NCBI GenBank assembly: GCA_937871985.1 | Contig: CALMPB010000158.1 | Coordinates: forward strand, 1-35,389 | Reading direction: 5' to 3' | Source of the DNA: an uncultured Burkholderiaceae bacterium | GTDB lineage: Bacteria; Pseudomonadota; Gammaproteobacteria; Burkholderiales; Burkholderiaceae | DNA length: 35,389 nucleotides | Shown: positions 24,544 through 31,489 of the stretch, in pieces | How positions within the stretch are numbered: position 1 is the stretch's first letter | Layout: each line of letters opens with the position of its first letter | Translations under genes and position numbers: made by a program | The notes under the pieces: model-generated | Databases searched by the model: none | What the model saw: only the letters and a program-made list of their open reading frames with translations | Told to the model about the DNA's origin: nothing

Positions 24544-25019
24544 CATTCTCTACGACGCGACTTTGACGCAACTTTGACGCAGGTTTGAGGTAAATTGCCC
24601 CGACGAACGGTATAGCCGTGGGCGGCGCCCATGCGCGCCATTAGGATCACCATCACCTGCTGGTGCAGGGCTTGCACCCAGTTCCGGTAGGTACGGTCAG
24701 CCCCTTCAGCCAGTCCAATTTCCTGCATCTGCTGACGCACTGGCACGCCGTGGCAGTACCGCAAACGAGCCAGGCTTGCCAGCTTCTGACCACGCTCATC
24801 ACGGCGATCCAGCTCCGCGATGGCGGCATCGACTTCAGCAGCGGCGTAGTCCATTCCAGCCCCACCCCCCAGAAGCGGTCGAGTTCCAGGCGTGCCACGC
24901 GGCGCACTGCCCTTCCAATCCATGATCCCACCCATCTGACTACCCAGACTGGCCTCGTGGCCGTGCCGGGCTTGCTGCTCGCCCCAATGCTTCATCAAGC
25001 TCTCGATATTCTCGATCAT
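24543..25019 (-). CDS. Putative late-gene regulator, Q-like antiterminator
   Basis: 158 residues. The N-terminal part (MIENIESLMKHWGEQQARHG, then LGSQMGGIMDWKG) and the C-terminal part (LARLRYCHGVPVRQQMQEIG, then YRNWVQALHQQVMVIL) resemble the late regulators of lambdoid-like phages (DUF1133/Q-like). The C-terminal section looks like a helix-turn-helix. GGAGG lies 7 bases before the ATG at 25019; the open frame beyond that is low-complexity read-through of the iteron region. The gene lies directly before two terminators and the late operon, where Q belongs. Family assignment is by recalled pattern and context, so moderate. Confidence 0.6.
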   Translation of the reverse strand: MIENIESLMKHWGEQQARHGHEASLGSQMGGIMDWKGSAPRGTPGTRPLLGGGAGMDYAAAEVDAAIAELDRRDERGQKLASLARLRYCHGVPVRQQMQEIGLAEGADRTYRNWVQALHQQVMVILMARMGAAHGYTVRRGNLPQTCVKVASKSRRRE

Positions 25020-25043
25020 CCCCGCCCCTCCGCTCAAATCGAA

Positions 25044-25334
25044 CCTGACACATAAAAGCCAAAACCCGACACACACCTGACACACATAAAACCCTTTTAA
25101 AACAATCAAATACCTTTATTTGTGTCAGGTGTGTCAGGTGTGCATGGTTTTCTCTTACGCATAGAAAAATAAAAGTGAAATAACGATCAGCCTGAAGTTC
25201 TGTGCGTACACGCCTGCGCACGCGACAAACCTGACACACTTGACACACGCACCCGCAAAGCCACGGATTTAGCGGCCCGGAGCTGTGTCAGGCTAATAAA
25301 ACCAACCCGCAACAACGAAGACACACCTGACACA
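25044..25334. repeat. Iterons CCTGACACA in both orientations
   Basis: Exact copies read on the plus strand start at 25044, 25076, 25230 and 25326. Exact copies on the minus strand lie at 25121-25129, 25130-25138 and 25284-25292. One-mismatch copies are at 25065 (CCCGACACA) and 25239 (CTTGACACA). That makes nine in 291 bases, far above chance for a 9-mer. Several are arranged head to tail with 9-base spacing (25121/25130, 25230/25239). Confidence 0.85.
25073..25132. repeat. Long inverted repeat around an AT-rich centre
   Basis: Arms of 18 bases (25073-25090 and 25115-25132) match at 17 positions, with a 12-base perfect outer part ACACCTGACACA/TGTGTCAGGTGT. The 24-base spacer is AT-rich. It may extrude as a cruciform or form an RNA hairpin; there is no terminal T-run. 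Confidence 0.75.
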
Positions 25335-25344
25335 CTTACGGCCG

Positions 25345-27060
25345 TCATTTGTCCGCTCTCCCCTTATCGGAGAACTTCACATGGTCCCAACTATCGACAC
25401 TCCACCCTGCGCTCTTGGCTTGGGCCCTCCACGTGGCCACCGCGTTTCCGAGCGCAGCTGCGCTCAAGGATGGGGGCGGGGAAGGTGCAGAATCGACGCC
25501 AGACCAGGGGAAGAAGAACGTCCCGAAAGCTCTCCGGGCACCTTCCATCCACGGCACACGCTGCTGCTTATCCACCTCAGTCGAGATGAACCCGCTGAAC
25601 TTTGTATGGCTGAGCGTGTGCTCCTTGTTGCGATGGCACCACTCCAGGAACAAGGCATAGAGGTCACTGCTCACACAGACCGTGAATGGTGCCCCCATCA
25701 CGCCAAGGCGCCATTCGCGCAAGAAGGTTTGCCAGCTAGCCATACTGAGGTCGACCAGTCGTTGACGTGCCTCTGTACTCGGCGGCCTTGTACGCTCGTC
25801 AAAGTCACCCGTGTCGTAGTTCAGTAGGTAGTCGTAAAATGCCGCGATGCCATCCTCAGCCAACTCGCGCTTCACTTCCTTTTGCGCTTCCGTACCCAGC
25901 GTTTCCCGTGGCCACATCACCAACATGCGCCGATCGTTGTCGCTGATGGGCCAAGGCATAATTTCGTTGGAGAGAAACACCGCATTCATGTGGTTGGCCT
26001 CTTCCCAGCCATTCACGAACTTCGACTCCATACGAACCGTCTTGCCAGTGATCATGTGCTTGATCTTGCCAACCTGGTTGTAACGCTGATCACGGCTGAC
26101 GACCTCTTCAAACACGCCGTAGAGCTTGTTCGACTGCCACACGGTCCAGTTCGTCTCCAGTTGCGCCTGCCCGACCGTGGCGGAGTACTCTCCGTAGATC
26201 GCCCCCATGATGTCGCTGAACAGCAGACTTTTACCGCTGCCCTCCATCGTCGAATGGAACAACACTGCCGTATCCATCTTGGCCCCGACGTTCTGCAGCG
26301 GATAGGCCAGCCACTTCGTCAACCAATCAGCTGCGGCTTCGTCGTTGTTGCACAGGAACATAATCAGCGACCGCAGCGTCTTGCATTTGCTGTGCTCAGG
26401 GTCGGGAAGCATCGGCAACCCCTCGAAAGTGTTGATGTACACCTCGGGGTCCTTCGTCATGCGTGGATCGAACACTATGTGCTCCATGTCCACAGTCCGG
26501 CGCTCAGGGCTGTTCAACCACAATCCATAGGCATCCCCCATTGCCATCTTCAGCGCCCCTTCGGGAACGCGACGGCGCCGCTGTACATCCCAGCAGTCCT
26601 TGGTGCCGTCGATATAGATGTAGCGCTCCGTCGGGCTCATCCCTTCGGTTGTCACCTGCTTGAATTTCGCCTCAGCCTTCGCCTTGCTGGCCTGACGCTC
26701 TGCCATGTCATCCGCAATAACCTTCTTGTTGGTCGACTCGAACCAATCCTTCGCCAGCGTCTTGGTCACCAGCAGCTCGAATGCGGTCTTTTTGATGATG
26801 ACCCGGCGGAACATGTCGAACACGGCCGACTTACCCTCTACCAGGGCAAACCGCTGAAAGATCCGCTCAGCCGTCCAACCGGTCCCCCCGCCCCCCTCTG
26901 GAGCAGGAGCCGCAATAACCTCGGCGGGCGCTACCACCGATGGGGTGCGGGGAAGGCCTGAAAACTGTTCCGGTACCGCCAACTGCGCCGCAGCCTCAAG
27001 CTGCCCACGCACAACATCAAGACCTTGCTCAGCGTGCAAATCGTTCCAATCCCTGGACAT
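25345..27060 (-). CDS. Replicative helicase / primase-helicase, SF3-like (DUF5906 type)
   Basis: 571 residues. The C-terminal half is an ATPase: Walker A MEGSGKSL at 272-279, Walker B LYGVFEEV at 313-320, then AVFLSNE as a likely sensor. This matches phage and plasmid helicases of the DUF5906 type. The N-terminal 60 residues are a Pro/Ala/Gly-rich flexible region. The ATG at 27060 overlaps the stop of the primase gene by one base (TGATG). Together the two proteins probably start replication at the iteron region just downstream. Confidence 0.85.
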   Translation of the reverse strand: MSRDWNDLHAEQGLDVVRGQLEAAAQLAVPEQFSGLPRTPSVVAPAEVIAAPAPEGGGGTGWTAERIFQRFALVEGKSAVFDMFRRVIIKKTAFELLVTKTLAKDWFESTNKKVIADDMAERQASKAKAEAKFKQVTTEGMSPTERYIYIDGTKDCWDVQRRRRVPEGALKMAMGDAYGLWLNSPERRTVDMEHIVFDPRMTKDPEVYINTFEGLPMLPDPEHSKCKTLRSLIMFLCNNDEAAADWLTKWLAYPLQNVGAKMDTAVLFHSTMEGSGKSLLFSDIMGAIYGEYSATVGQAQLETNWTVWQSNKLYGVFEEVVSRDQRYNQVGKIKHMITGKTVRMESKFVNGWEEANHMNAVFLSNEIMPWPISDNDRRMLVMWPRETLGTEAQKEVKRELAEDGIAAFYDYLLNYDTGDFDERTRPPSTEARQRLVDLSMASWQTFLREWRLGVMGAPFTVCVSSDLYALFLEWCHRNKEHTLSHTKFSGFISTEVDKQQRVPWMEGARRAFGTFFFPWSGVDSAPSPPPSLSAAALGNAVATWRAQAKSAGWSVDSWDHVKFSDKGRADK

Positions 27061-28094
27061 CAAGCACCCTCCCCAAAGTTCGGAAATGCGGCAATGCCGC
27101 CGACTTCGATTGCGGCAGCTTCGGCCTTGGTGCGTCCAGGGTTACCCGGTGCGCTGGGATCATCATCACCCGCCACCACGATCGGTACGCCCGGATACGC
27201 GGCACGCATTGCGTTCGTCACCTTGATCAGGTTGCCCGAGTCGACTGCCATGGCCACCGGCCACCCTGTCGCCATGTGAACGCTCGCTGCGGTCGCATAA
27301 CCTTCAGCCGAACCGATCACCATCGGGTCCACCAACGAGCCAAGCACATGAAAGCATCCCGACTTGCGCCCGTACTTCGGGAACAGTTTGGTGCCCTGCC
27401 CATTGATGGCCTGCAAACTCCATAGTTTGCCGGCAGCATCCACCAGCGGCACAGCAATCGCTCCCGGCTTGAACACCAGAAAGCTCAACGAGGACGGCCG
27501 TGGATTGGGCAAGCTATTGAAGAACTGCATCGAATCGCTGCCGGACCACACCTGGCAACGCTTATTAGCATCGTCGATAGAGAGAATGACCGTGGACTTG
27601 AAGAAACCAATGCCAAAAGCACCGACCTGTTTACGGTCCAGATAGGCGCTCACGCCTTCCGGCTGACAGTGTTCGGTCCAGATCTTCAGGCAAGCATCAG
27701 CAACCAGAGCTCGCATTTGTTCGAGCAGAGCCTCATCAGCCTCAACTTCGGCCTGGTGCTGGGCACGCCGCACCGCCTGCTCAGTCGCAAAGCGCCTCTT
27801 GTCTTCCGCTGTCATTTCGGTTTTGTCGGGCTTCCATCCAGCGTCCAAGGCCAGCTTGATGACCGTACCAATGCCGGTACCGGACTTCTTGAATGACTTC
27901 CAGACCGATAGGGCGGCCTTACCGTCGTAGCCCTTCCCGCTTTGACTCCAGATGTTCCAAGGCCCGTAACCATCGGCACCGAACTCGGATTTGACTCCCA
28001 TGCCAACCTCAACCCAGGTGTCACGATGGTCGGCAGAGATGTAACTAAGTAGGCAAGGAAGGTCAGCAAGATGCAGAGGAATCTGATCGTTCAT
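27060..28094 (-). CDS. Primase with PriCT-2 and TOPRIM domains
   Basis: 344 residues. Residues 15-87 (LSYISADHRDTWVEVGMGVK, then WNIWSQSGKGYDG) form a PriCT-2-type domain. Residues about 255-315 form a TOPRIM domain with Glu264 in SAEGYATA and the acidic GDDD at 309-312. It should make primers for phage DNA replication together with the helicase encoded next. A zinc-finger domain is not seen in this protein; the small TraR-like gene upstream encodes one. The ATG overlaps that gene's stop (ATGA). Confidence 0.85.
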   Translation of the reverse strand: MNDQIPLHLADLPCLLSYISADHRDTWVEVGMGVKSEFGADGYGPWNIWSQSGKGYDGKAALSVWKSFKKSGTGIGTVIKLALDAGWKPDKTEMTAEDKRRFATEQAVRRAQHQAEVEADEALLEQMRALVADACLKIWTEHCQPEGVSAYLDRKQVGAFGIGFFKSTVILSIDDANKRCQVWSGSDSMQFFNSLPNPRPSSLSFLVFKPGAIAVPLVDAAGKLWSLQAINGQGTKLFPKYGRKSGCFHVLGSLVDPMVIGSAEGYATAASVHMATGWPVAMAVDSGNLIKVTNAMRAAYPGVPIVVAGDDDPSAPGNPGRTKAEAAAIEVGGIAAFPNFGEGA

Positions 28095-28294
28095 CTGCGC
28101 CGCTCCCTAAGCCCCTGACAAGTGATGCAAGTCTCGCAACCAGCGGCCGCGAGTTGGCGGGAGCGTGGAATGGCGTCATCGCAATCGACACAGAATTCGG
28201 CACTGGGCTTTGTTGGTTTTGGCAGATGCCGCTGCAAGGCGACCTGCAGGAGGTACTCAGCTTGTTCGTTGGCGCGATCAATCTCATCAGCCAT
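28091..28294 (-). CDS. TraR/DksA-family C4 zinc-finger protein
   Basis: 67 residues. A short helical N-terminus (ADEIDRANEQAEYLLQVAL) leads to a zinc finger with C35-X2-C38 and C56-X2-C59, separated by 17 residues as in DksA and TraR. TraR-type proteins bind the secondary channel of RNA polymerase and alter promoter choice without ppGpp. GGAGG lies 9 bases before the ATG at 28294. It overlaps the CII-like gene by 8 bases and the primase gene by 4. Confidence 0.85.
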   Translation of the reverse strand: MADEIDRANEQAEYLLQVALQRHLPKPTKPSAEFCVDCDDAIPRSRQLAAAGCETCITCQGLRERRR

Positions 28295-28775
28295 GACGAG
28301 AGTCCTCCATCGCAGCGCGAGCACCGGCCATGATGCCCAGCACTTGGCGAATGACATCCATGCCGCGCTGCTCCAGATCGAGCACCTCATGCAGCTCCCA
28401 AATATTGTCAGCGGCACCGTCGTGCATGCTGCTAACAAACTGACCGGCCTCATCAAGCAGTTTGCCGACAGCTCGTAGCGCCTCATGGGTTGCAGGCACC
28501 GGAACTGGTCGATACCAAACGGCACCGGCTGGACGCATCAAGGCATCCAACAAACGAGGATCGGCAGTAAGGCGAATGACGTCTTCTAGCTCGTCTGGAT
28601 TGAGCCAACGCCGGTCCTCGTCAAGCTTGAGTTTTTTCTGAAGGGTGTCGTTGTCGATCACCATCTCAAAGGCAAGAGCGGTGACACCACCCCTGAAGTC
28701 ACGCCCGGCGCGATAGAGCGCCTGACGCAGAGAAAGCACCTGACCAGCGTCAGGTAACAGATCCGTGCGACTCAT
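28287..28775 (-). CDS. CII-like phage regulatory protein (CP76 family)
   Basis: 162 residues. The first half (LYRAGRDFRGGVTALAFEMV, LQKKLKLDEDRRWLNPDELE) matches the CP76/CII-like family of phage regulators, including a helix-turn-helix-like section. The C-terminal half is helical and may mediate oligomerisation. It is the first well-supported gene after the Cro-like gene in the leftward early operon. Its ribosome site GGGGG lies in the loop of a 7-bp hairpin ending just before the ATG, so translation may be controlled. Confidence 0.8.
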   Translation of the reverse strand: MSRTDLLPDAGQVLSLRQALYRAGRDFRGGVTALAFEMVIDNDTLQKKLKLDEDRRWLNPDELEDVIRLTADPRLLDALMRPAGAVWYRPVPVPATHEALRAVGKLLDEAGQFVSSMHDGAADNIWELHEVLDLEQRGMDVIRQVLGIMAGARAAMEDSRHG

Positions 28776-28777
28776 AA

Positions 28778-28798
28778 CCGTAAAACCCCCGTTTACGG
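28778..28798 (-). promoter_or_regulatory. Hairpin holding the ribosome site of the CII-like gene
   Basis: On the minus strand CCGTAAA and TTTACGG form a 7-bp stem around the loop CGGGGGT. The loop holds the only purine-rich ribosome-binding candidate, 10 bases before the ATG. The stem ends 2 bases before the start codon. Confidence 0.55.
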
Positions 28799-28799
28799 C

Positions 28800-28850
28800 C
28801 TAGCCATAGAAGCGAGCGCGCCCTATCCTACGACTACGACCGATGTACAT
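28800..28850 (-). CDS. Possible 16-residue basic leader peptide
   Basis: The sequence reads MYIGRSRRIGRARFYG, with five Arg, and stops just before the hairpin of the CII-like gene. No ribosome site is seen, but its start is within an ACAGCACATG leader that is also present before two good genes (32140 and 33416). It lies 31 bases after a copy of the CTCTCACCAAAG stem-loop. It may be a regulatory leader peptide, or not be translated. Confidence 0.3.
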   Translation of the reverse strand: MYIGRSRRIGRARFYG

Positions 28851-28868
28851 GTGCTGTGTGTCGTCGTA

Positions 28869-28908
28869 GCTGGGCTGGGGGATCTTTGGTGAGAGGCCCC
28901 AGCTCAGC
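28869..28908 (-). promoter_or_regulatory. CTCTCACCAAAG stem-loop, copy 1
   Basis: Arms 28908-28897 and 28880-28869 form a 12-bp stem with one mismatch on the minus strand. The 16-base loop reads CCTCTCACCAAAGATC. It lies between the Cro-like gene and the CII-like gene. The 18 bases around the loop are identical to copy 4. Confidence 0.6.
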
Positions 28909-28912
28909 ACCC

Positions 28913-29140
28913 TTAAGCTGCCTTTGAGCCTCGCAAGAAGGCCCAATCAATGTCCGACCTGAGCTGCTCACAAGTAACGACGCGGTTGGTTTGCTTCTCG
29001 ATGCTTACAGCCAGTGCGGCACTCGCCCGCCGATTGCCATAAGCAACCTGTTTCAACTGGCCGACTGAAGTCCCGCACTTCCTTGCGAAGTCGTCGGTCG
29101 ACGCCTTATCTAAACCTTTCAAATACTCGTGCAAGGTCAT
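28913..29140 (-). CDS. cro: Cro-like repressor (YdaS-type helix-turn-helix)
   Basis: 75 residues. The segment STDDFARKCGTSVGQLKQVAYGNRRAS (first residues STDDFARKCGTSVGQ are the key part) is a helix-turn-helix like those in YdaS and Cro proteins. It is divergent from the CI gene across three operators, where cro belongs. The ATG at 29140 has GGAGG 6 bases upstream. It should bind the same operators and favour lytic growth by blocking cI transcription. Confidence 0.85.
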   Translation of the reverse strand: MTLHEYLKGLDKASTDDFARKCGTSVGQLKQVAYGNRRASAALAVSIEKQTNRVVTCEQLRSDIDWAFLRGSKAA

Positions 29141-29164
29141 GGTGCACCTCCTTCGTGCAGCAAG

Positions 29165-29220
29165 ATTAGCAATTGCTAATGCAATCAGCAATAGCAAACT
29201 GTAATTTACCGATTGCTAAC
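29165..29220. promoter_or_regulatory. Three operators between cro and cI (OR-like)
   Basis: A perfect 16-bp palindrome ATTAGCAATTGCTAAT lies at 29165-29180. Two degenerate copies follow: ATCAGCAATAGCAAAC at 29184-29199 and TTTACCGATTGCTAAC at 29205-29220. Centres are about 19 and 21 bases apart, one per two helix turns, so they lie on the same face of DNA. This fits cooperative repressor binding over the divergent promoters. Confidence 0.88.
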
Positions 29221-29239
29221 GGAAAGCGATGATTTGCCA

Positions 29240-29986
29240 ATGGATATAAAGAAATTGCGAATCTCGAAGCTGCGCGACTTGATGGGAAACAAAACCCAGA
29301 AGGAGTTCGCAGACCTGTACAACCTCGACGCTTCCTATCTGTCGCAGTTGCTCAATGGCCACCGGGCCCTTGGCGAGAAAGCTGCTAGCAATCTGGAGGC
29401 GAAAATTGGTCTTGAGCCCGGCACTCTTGTCTCGCCGATGCAGGGTTCACCAGAACCAGACGCGATGATCGGATCATCTCCAGTCGTCTCTGGCGTCCAA
29501 TCGAATGCCGAATACCTTGGCCCGATTGATGTCTGGGATGACGACACCCCTCTGGACGAGGACGAAGTCTACGTGCCATTTCTGAAAGAAATTGAGCTAT
29601 CCGCAGGCAGCGGAAGGACCGTCGTAGAGCAGTCACACAAGCAGAAACTGCGCTTTGGCAGAATGACACTGAGACGTCAAAATGTTCAGCCAAGCGAGGC
29701 GGTGTGCGTCACCGTTAGCGGAAACAGTATGGAGCCAGTGCTGCCCGGCGGTAGCACCGTTGGGGTCGATCAAGGCAGCACCGCAGTTACCGACGGGAAA
29801 ATGTATGCGATCAACCATGGCGGCCAGTTGAGAGTCAAAACCCTCTACCGATTGCCTGGAGGGGGGATTCGCATGCGCAGTTTCAACCGCGAAGAACACC
29901 CCGACGAGGAGTACACGGCCGAAGAAATGGTGAAGAAGGAGATCTTCATCATCGGCAAAGTGTTCTGGTATTCCGTACTCCTATAG
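29240..29986 (+). CDS. cI: CI-type repressor, HTH plus S24 (LexA-like) self-cleavage domain
   Basis: 248 residues. The helix-turn-helix is at about 17-41 (TQKEFADLYNLDASYLSQLL). The C-terminal S24 peptidase domain has Ser163 in GNSMEP and Lys200 in RVKTL. The expected cleavage bond is Ala122-Gly123 in ELSAGSG. RecA filaments should trigger cleavage and induce the prophage. I chose the ATG at 29240; the TTG at 29213 lies inside an operator. No strong ribosome site is seen, as is common for cI messages. A strong terminator follows. Confidence 0.93.
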   Translation: MDIKKLRISKLRDLMGNKTQKEFADLYNLDASYLSQLLNGHRALGEKAASNLEAKIGLEPGTLVSPMQGSPEPDAMIGSSPVVSGVQSNAEYLGPIDVWDDDTPLDEDEVYVPFLKEIELSAGSGRTVVEQSHKQKLRFGRMTLRRQNVQPSEAVCVTVSGNSMEPVLPGGSTVGVDQGSTAVTDGKMYAINHGGQLRVKTLYRLPGGGIRMRSFNREEHPDEEYTAEEMVKKEIFIIGKVFWYSVLL

Positions 29987-30004
29987 AGCTGACATTCGAC
30001 AAAG

Positions 30005-30027
30005 AGCCCGCTATGCGGGCTTTTTTT
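30005..30027 (+). terminator. Terminator of cI
   Basis: A 7-bp stem AGCCCGC/GCGGGCT with a 3-nt loop is followed by a run of seven T that overlaps the last stem base. It lies 19 bases after the cI stop. Confidence 0.92.
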
Positions 30028-30044
30028 CATAGCTCGAAAATCAA

Positions 30045-30085
30045 TTTAGCATTTGCTATTGCATAAAAAATTAGCTGTTGCTAAT
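30045..30085. promoter_or_regulatory. Two operators beyond cI (OL-like)
   Basis: TTTAGCATTTGCTATT (30045-30060) and ATTAGCTGTTGCTAAT (30070-30085) differ from the perfect 16-bp operator at three and two positions. They lie just before the rightward early operon, so CI should repress that operon as well. Together with the three sites near cro, about 0.9 kb away, DNA looping is possible. Confidence 0.85.
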
Positions 30086-30089
30086 TTAA

Positions 30090-30122
30090 GGCTCGTATCC
30101 CTCTCACCAAAGAGTACGAGCC
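30090..30122 (+). promoter_or_regulatory. CTCTCACCAAAG stem-loop, copy 2
   Basis: A perfect 8-bp stem GGCTCGTA/TACGAGCC (30090-30097 with 30115-30122) closes a 17-base loop TCCCTCTCACCAAAGAG. The stem ends at the base before the ATG of the next gene. The AAAGAG in the loop is that gene's probable ribosome site, so folding could control its translation. Confidence 0.65.
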
Positions 30123-30323
30123 ATGATCAATACACAGCACCACTCTCCCTGTCAGGTACTCCTTCACCCGGCAGCCTGCACCAGCCCCGCCGCCGTTGCT
30201 GCGATCCAGCAGCGCACGGGCCTGCTGGTCATCATCACCCCCAAGGGCCGCGCCGCCATCATCGAATTGGCCCACACCGACGCCTCCGACAGCTCACTGC
30301 CTTTCGGGGGTGACGCTGCATGA
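30123..30323 (+). CDS. Small protein, first gene of the rightward early operon
   Basis: 66 residues. No family is recognised. The centre (AAVAAIQQRTGLLVIITPKG, then RAAIIELAHTD) looks like a small alpha/beta fold. The start codon directly follows the stem-loop element, with AAAGAG 8 bases before it. The stop overlaps the start of the next gene (ATGA). First position after the operators means it would be expressed very early after induction. Confidence 0.65.
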   Translation: MINTQHHSPCQVLLHPAACTSPAAVAAIQQRTGLLVIITPKGRAAIIELAHTDASDSSLPFGGDAA

Positions 30324-30628
30324 ATCACTACACCCAAGAGGAACTGCTACTGCAGATCCTGTCCACGTGCCTTCTGATCAATTCACAAGGCAAATGGCAC
30401 GCCTTCTTCGAGCTGGCAGGACACGTTGGCACCGCCGACGTGCGGGTCATCTCGTCGAGCACCAACTATCAAGCGCGAAAGTCGTACGACCAGGAGGTAC
30501 ACAGCGCGATTTTCACCCCAACCAACCAACACCCGCACGAGCACCTCACCGAAGAGGATTTTCGTCAGGCCCTTGTTGATCTGCTGGCACGGACTCAGGG
30601 CTATATCAACATGGGGAATGAAGAATGA
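30320..30628 (+). CDS. Early protein of unknown function
   Basis: 102 residues, soluble and slightly acidic. It begins MNHYTQEELLLQILSTCLLI and has a His-containing segment (NQHPHEHLTEEDFRQALVDL). It overlaps both its neighbours by four bases, so translation is probably coupled along the operon. No motif is recognised and no function can be given. Confidence 0.65.
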   Translation: MNHYTQEELLLQILSTCLLINSQGKWHAFFELAGHVGTADVRVISSSTNYQARKSYDQEVHSAIFTPTNQHPHEHLTEEDFRQALVDLLARTQGYINMGNEE

Positions 30629-31197
30629 AGCAGCTTTTGATCGGTCTCGCAGGCCGCGCCCGCACCGGCAAAACCACCGTAGCCACGCACCTGGCCAATG
30701 TTCACGGCTTCCAGACCTATGCATTCGCAGACCCGCTGCGCGAAGGCCTGATGAGCATCTTCAATCTGAGCCCCTGCGACTTTGACGGCGACCGCAAGGA
30801 GCAGCCCATTGGGTGGCTCGGCCGCTCCGCCCGCGAGTTGATGCAGTCCATGGGGACCGAATGGGGCCGCAACATGGTCCACCCGGAGCTATGGCTGTTA
30901 TTGGCCGAACAGAATCTTGAGTTCCTCGGACAGGCCCACGACACCGTAACCGGTTTTGTCATCAGTGATCTGCGGTTTGAGAACGAAGCCGACTTTGTCC
31001 GCAAGCGTGGCGGCATCGTGATTCATGTCCTTCGACCAGAGGCAACAGAGGTCAATCCGCACGTCAGCGAAGCGGGCATCGGTATTCAGGACAACGACCT
31101 GGTGCTGCACAACGAGGGCGCGCTGGACGACCTTTTCGGACAGCTTGACGAGCTCTTCGACGCCCTGACAGCCCGCCCAGACAACGCAGCAGCCTGA
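30625..31197 (+). CDS. Deoxynucleoside monophosphate kinase (T4 gp1-like P-loop kinase)
   Basis: 190 residues. The Walker A GLAGRARTGKTT (7-18) is followed by FADPLREGL, by SARELMQSMGTEWGRNM in the lid/NMP region, and by VISDLRFENEADFVR, all typical of phage dNMP kinases. It should convert dNMPs to dNDPs to feed phage DNA synthesis. If the phage carries modified bases, such kinases may accept modified nucleotides, but nothing here shows that. It overlaps the preceding gene by four bases. Confidence 0.85.
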   Translation: MKQLLIGLAGRARTGKTTVATHLANVHGFQTYAFADPLREGLMSIFNLSPCDFDGDRKEQPIGWLGRSARELMQSMGTEWGRNMVHPELWLLLAEQNLEFLGQAHDTVTGFVISDLRFENEADFVRKRGGIVIHVLRPEATEVNPHVSEAGIGIQDNDLVLHNEGALDDLFGQLDELFDALTARPDNAAA

Positions 31198-31207
31198 GGG
31201 CCGCGCC

Positions 31208-31489
31208 ATGAATCGCACCCTGGACGCAACCGCCGCTGTACTCGGCCTGAAGCCTCGCAGCTTCCGCAAGCGCCTTCGAGAGCTCGGAATATTGACCCAA
31301 TCCAGCGACCTTGCCAGCAAACATCGGGACCGGGGCTACCTGTACGCCGATGCACGCAGCCGCTGGAACCCCAGCATCCACACCTTCAGCCACTACTCGG
31401 TGGTCATGGTGACGGAAAAAGGCGTGGCCTGGCTGGCAAAGCAGCTGGGCGTTGAAGTGACCCAACACACCAAGGACGACGCAGCATGA
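31208..31489 (+). CDS. KilAC (ANT) domain protein, stand-alone antirepressor-like
   Basis: 93 residues. The start LDATAAVLGLKPRSFRKRLR, then ELGIL, and the later HYSVVMVTEKGVAWLAKQLG match the C-terminal KilAC/ANT domain of phage antirepressors. The N-terminal Bro-N or pRha domain usual in antirepressors is absent. It may bind DNA or partners on its own. The gene stop overlaps the next start (ATGA). Confidence 0.75.
   Translation: MNRTLDATAAVLGLKPRSFRKRLRELGILTQSSDLASKHRDRGYLYADARSRWNPSIHTFSHYSVVMVTEKGVAWLAKQLGVEVTQHTKDDAA

Larger units (their letters stand above)
25020..25344. other. Gene-free iteron region, candidate replication origin
   Basis: 325 bases lie between the Q-like gene and the helicase gene and hold no credible gene. 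Open frames across it encode only short repeats such as CQVCQVC. It contains nine copies of a 9-mer (see repeat entry) around two AT-rich stretches (25085-25120 and 25145-25188). Position next to the helicase and primase genes fits a replication origin. A regulatory region for the Q-like gene is the main alternative. Confidence 0.55.

Noticed and set aside
24940..25248. Open frame encoding CQVCQVC-type repeats, and the long N-terminal extension of the Q-like gene
   Set aside because: Both are translations of the iterons and AT-rich DNA. The Q-like gene has a strong ribosome site at the internal ATG 25019.
25020..25344. CRISPR array
   Set aside because: The repeats are only 9 bases, irregularly spaced and in both orientations, with no cas genes nearby.
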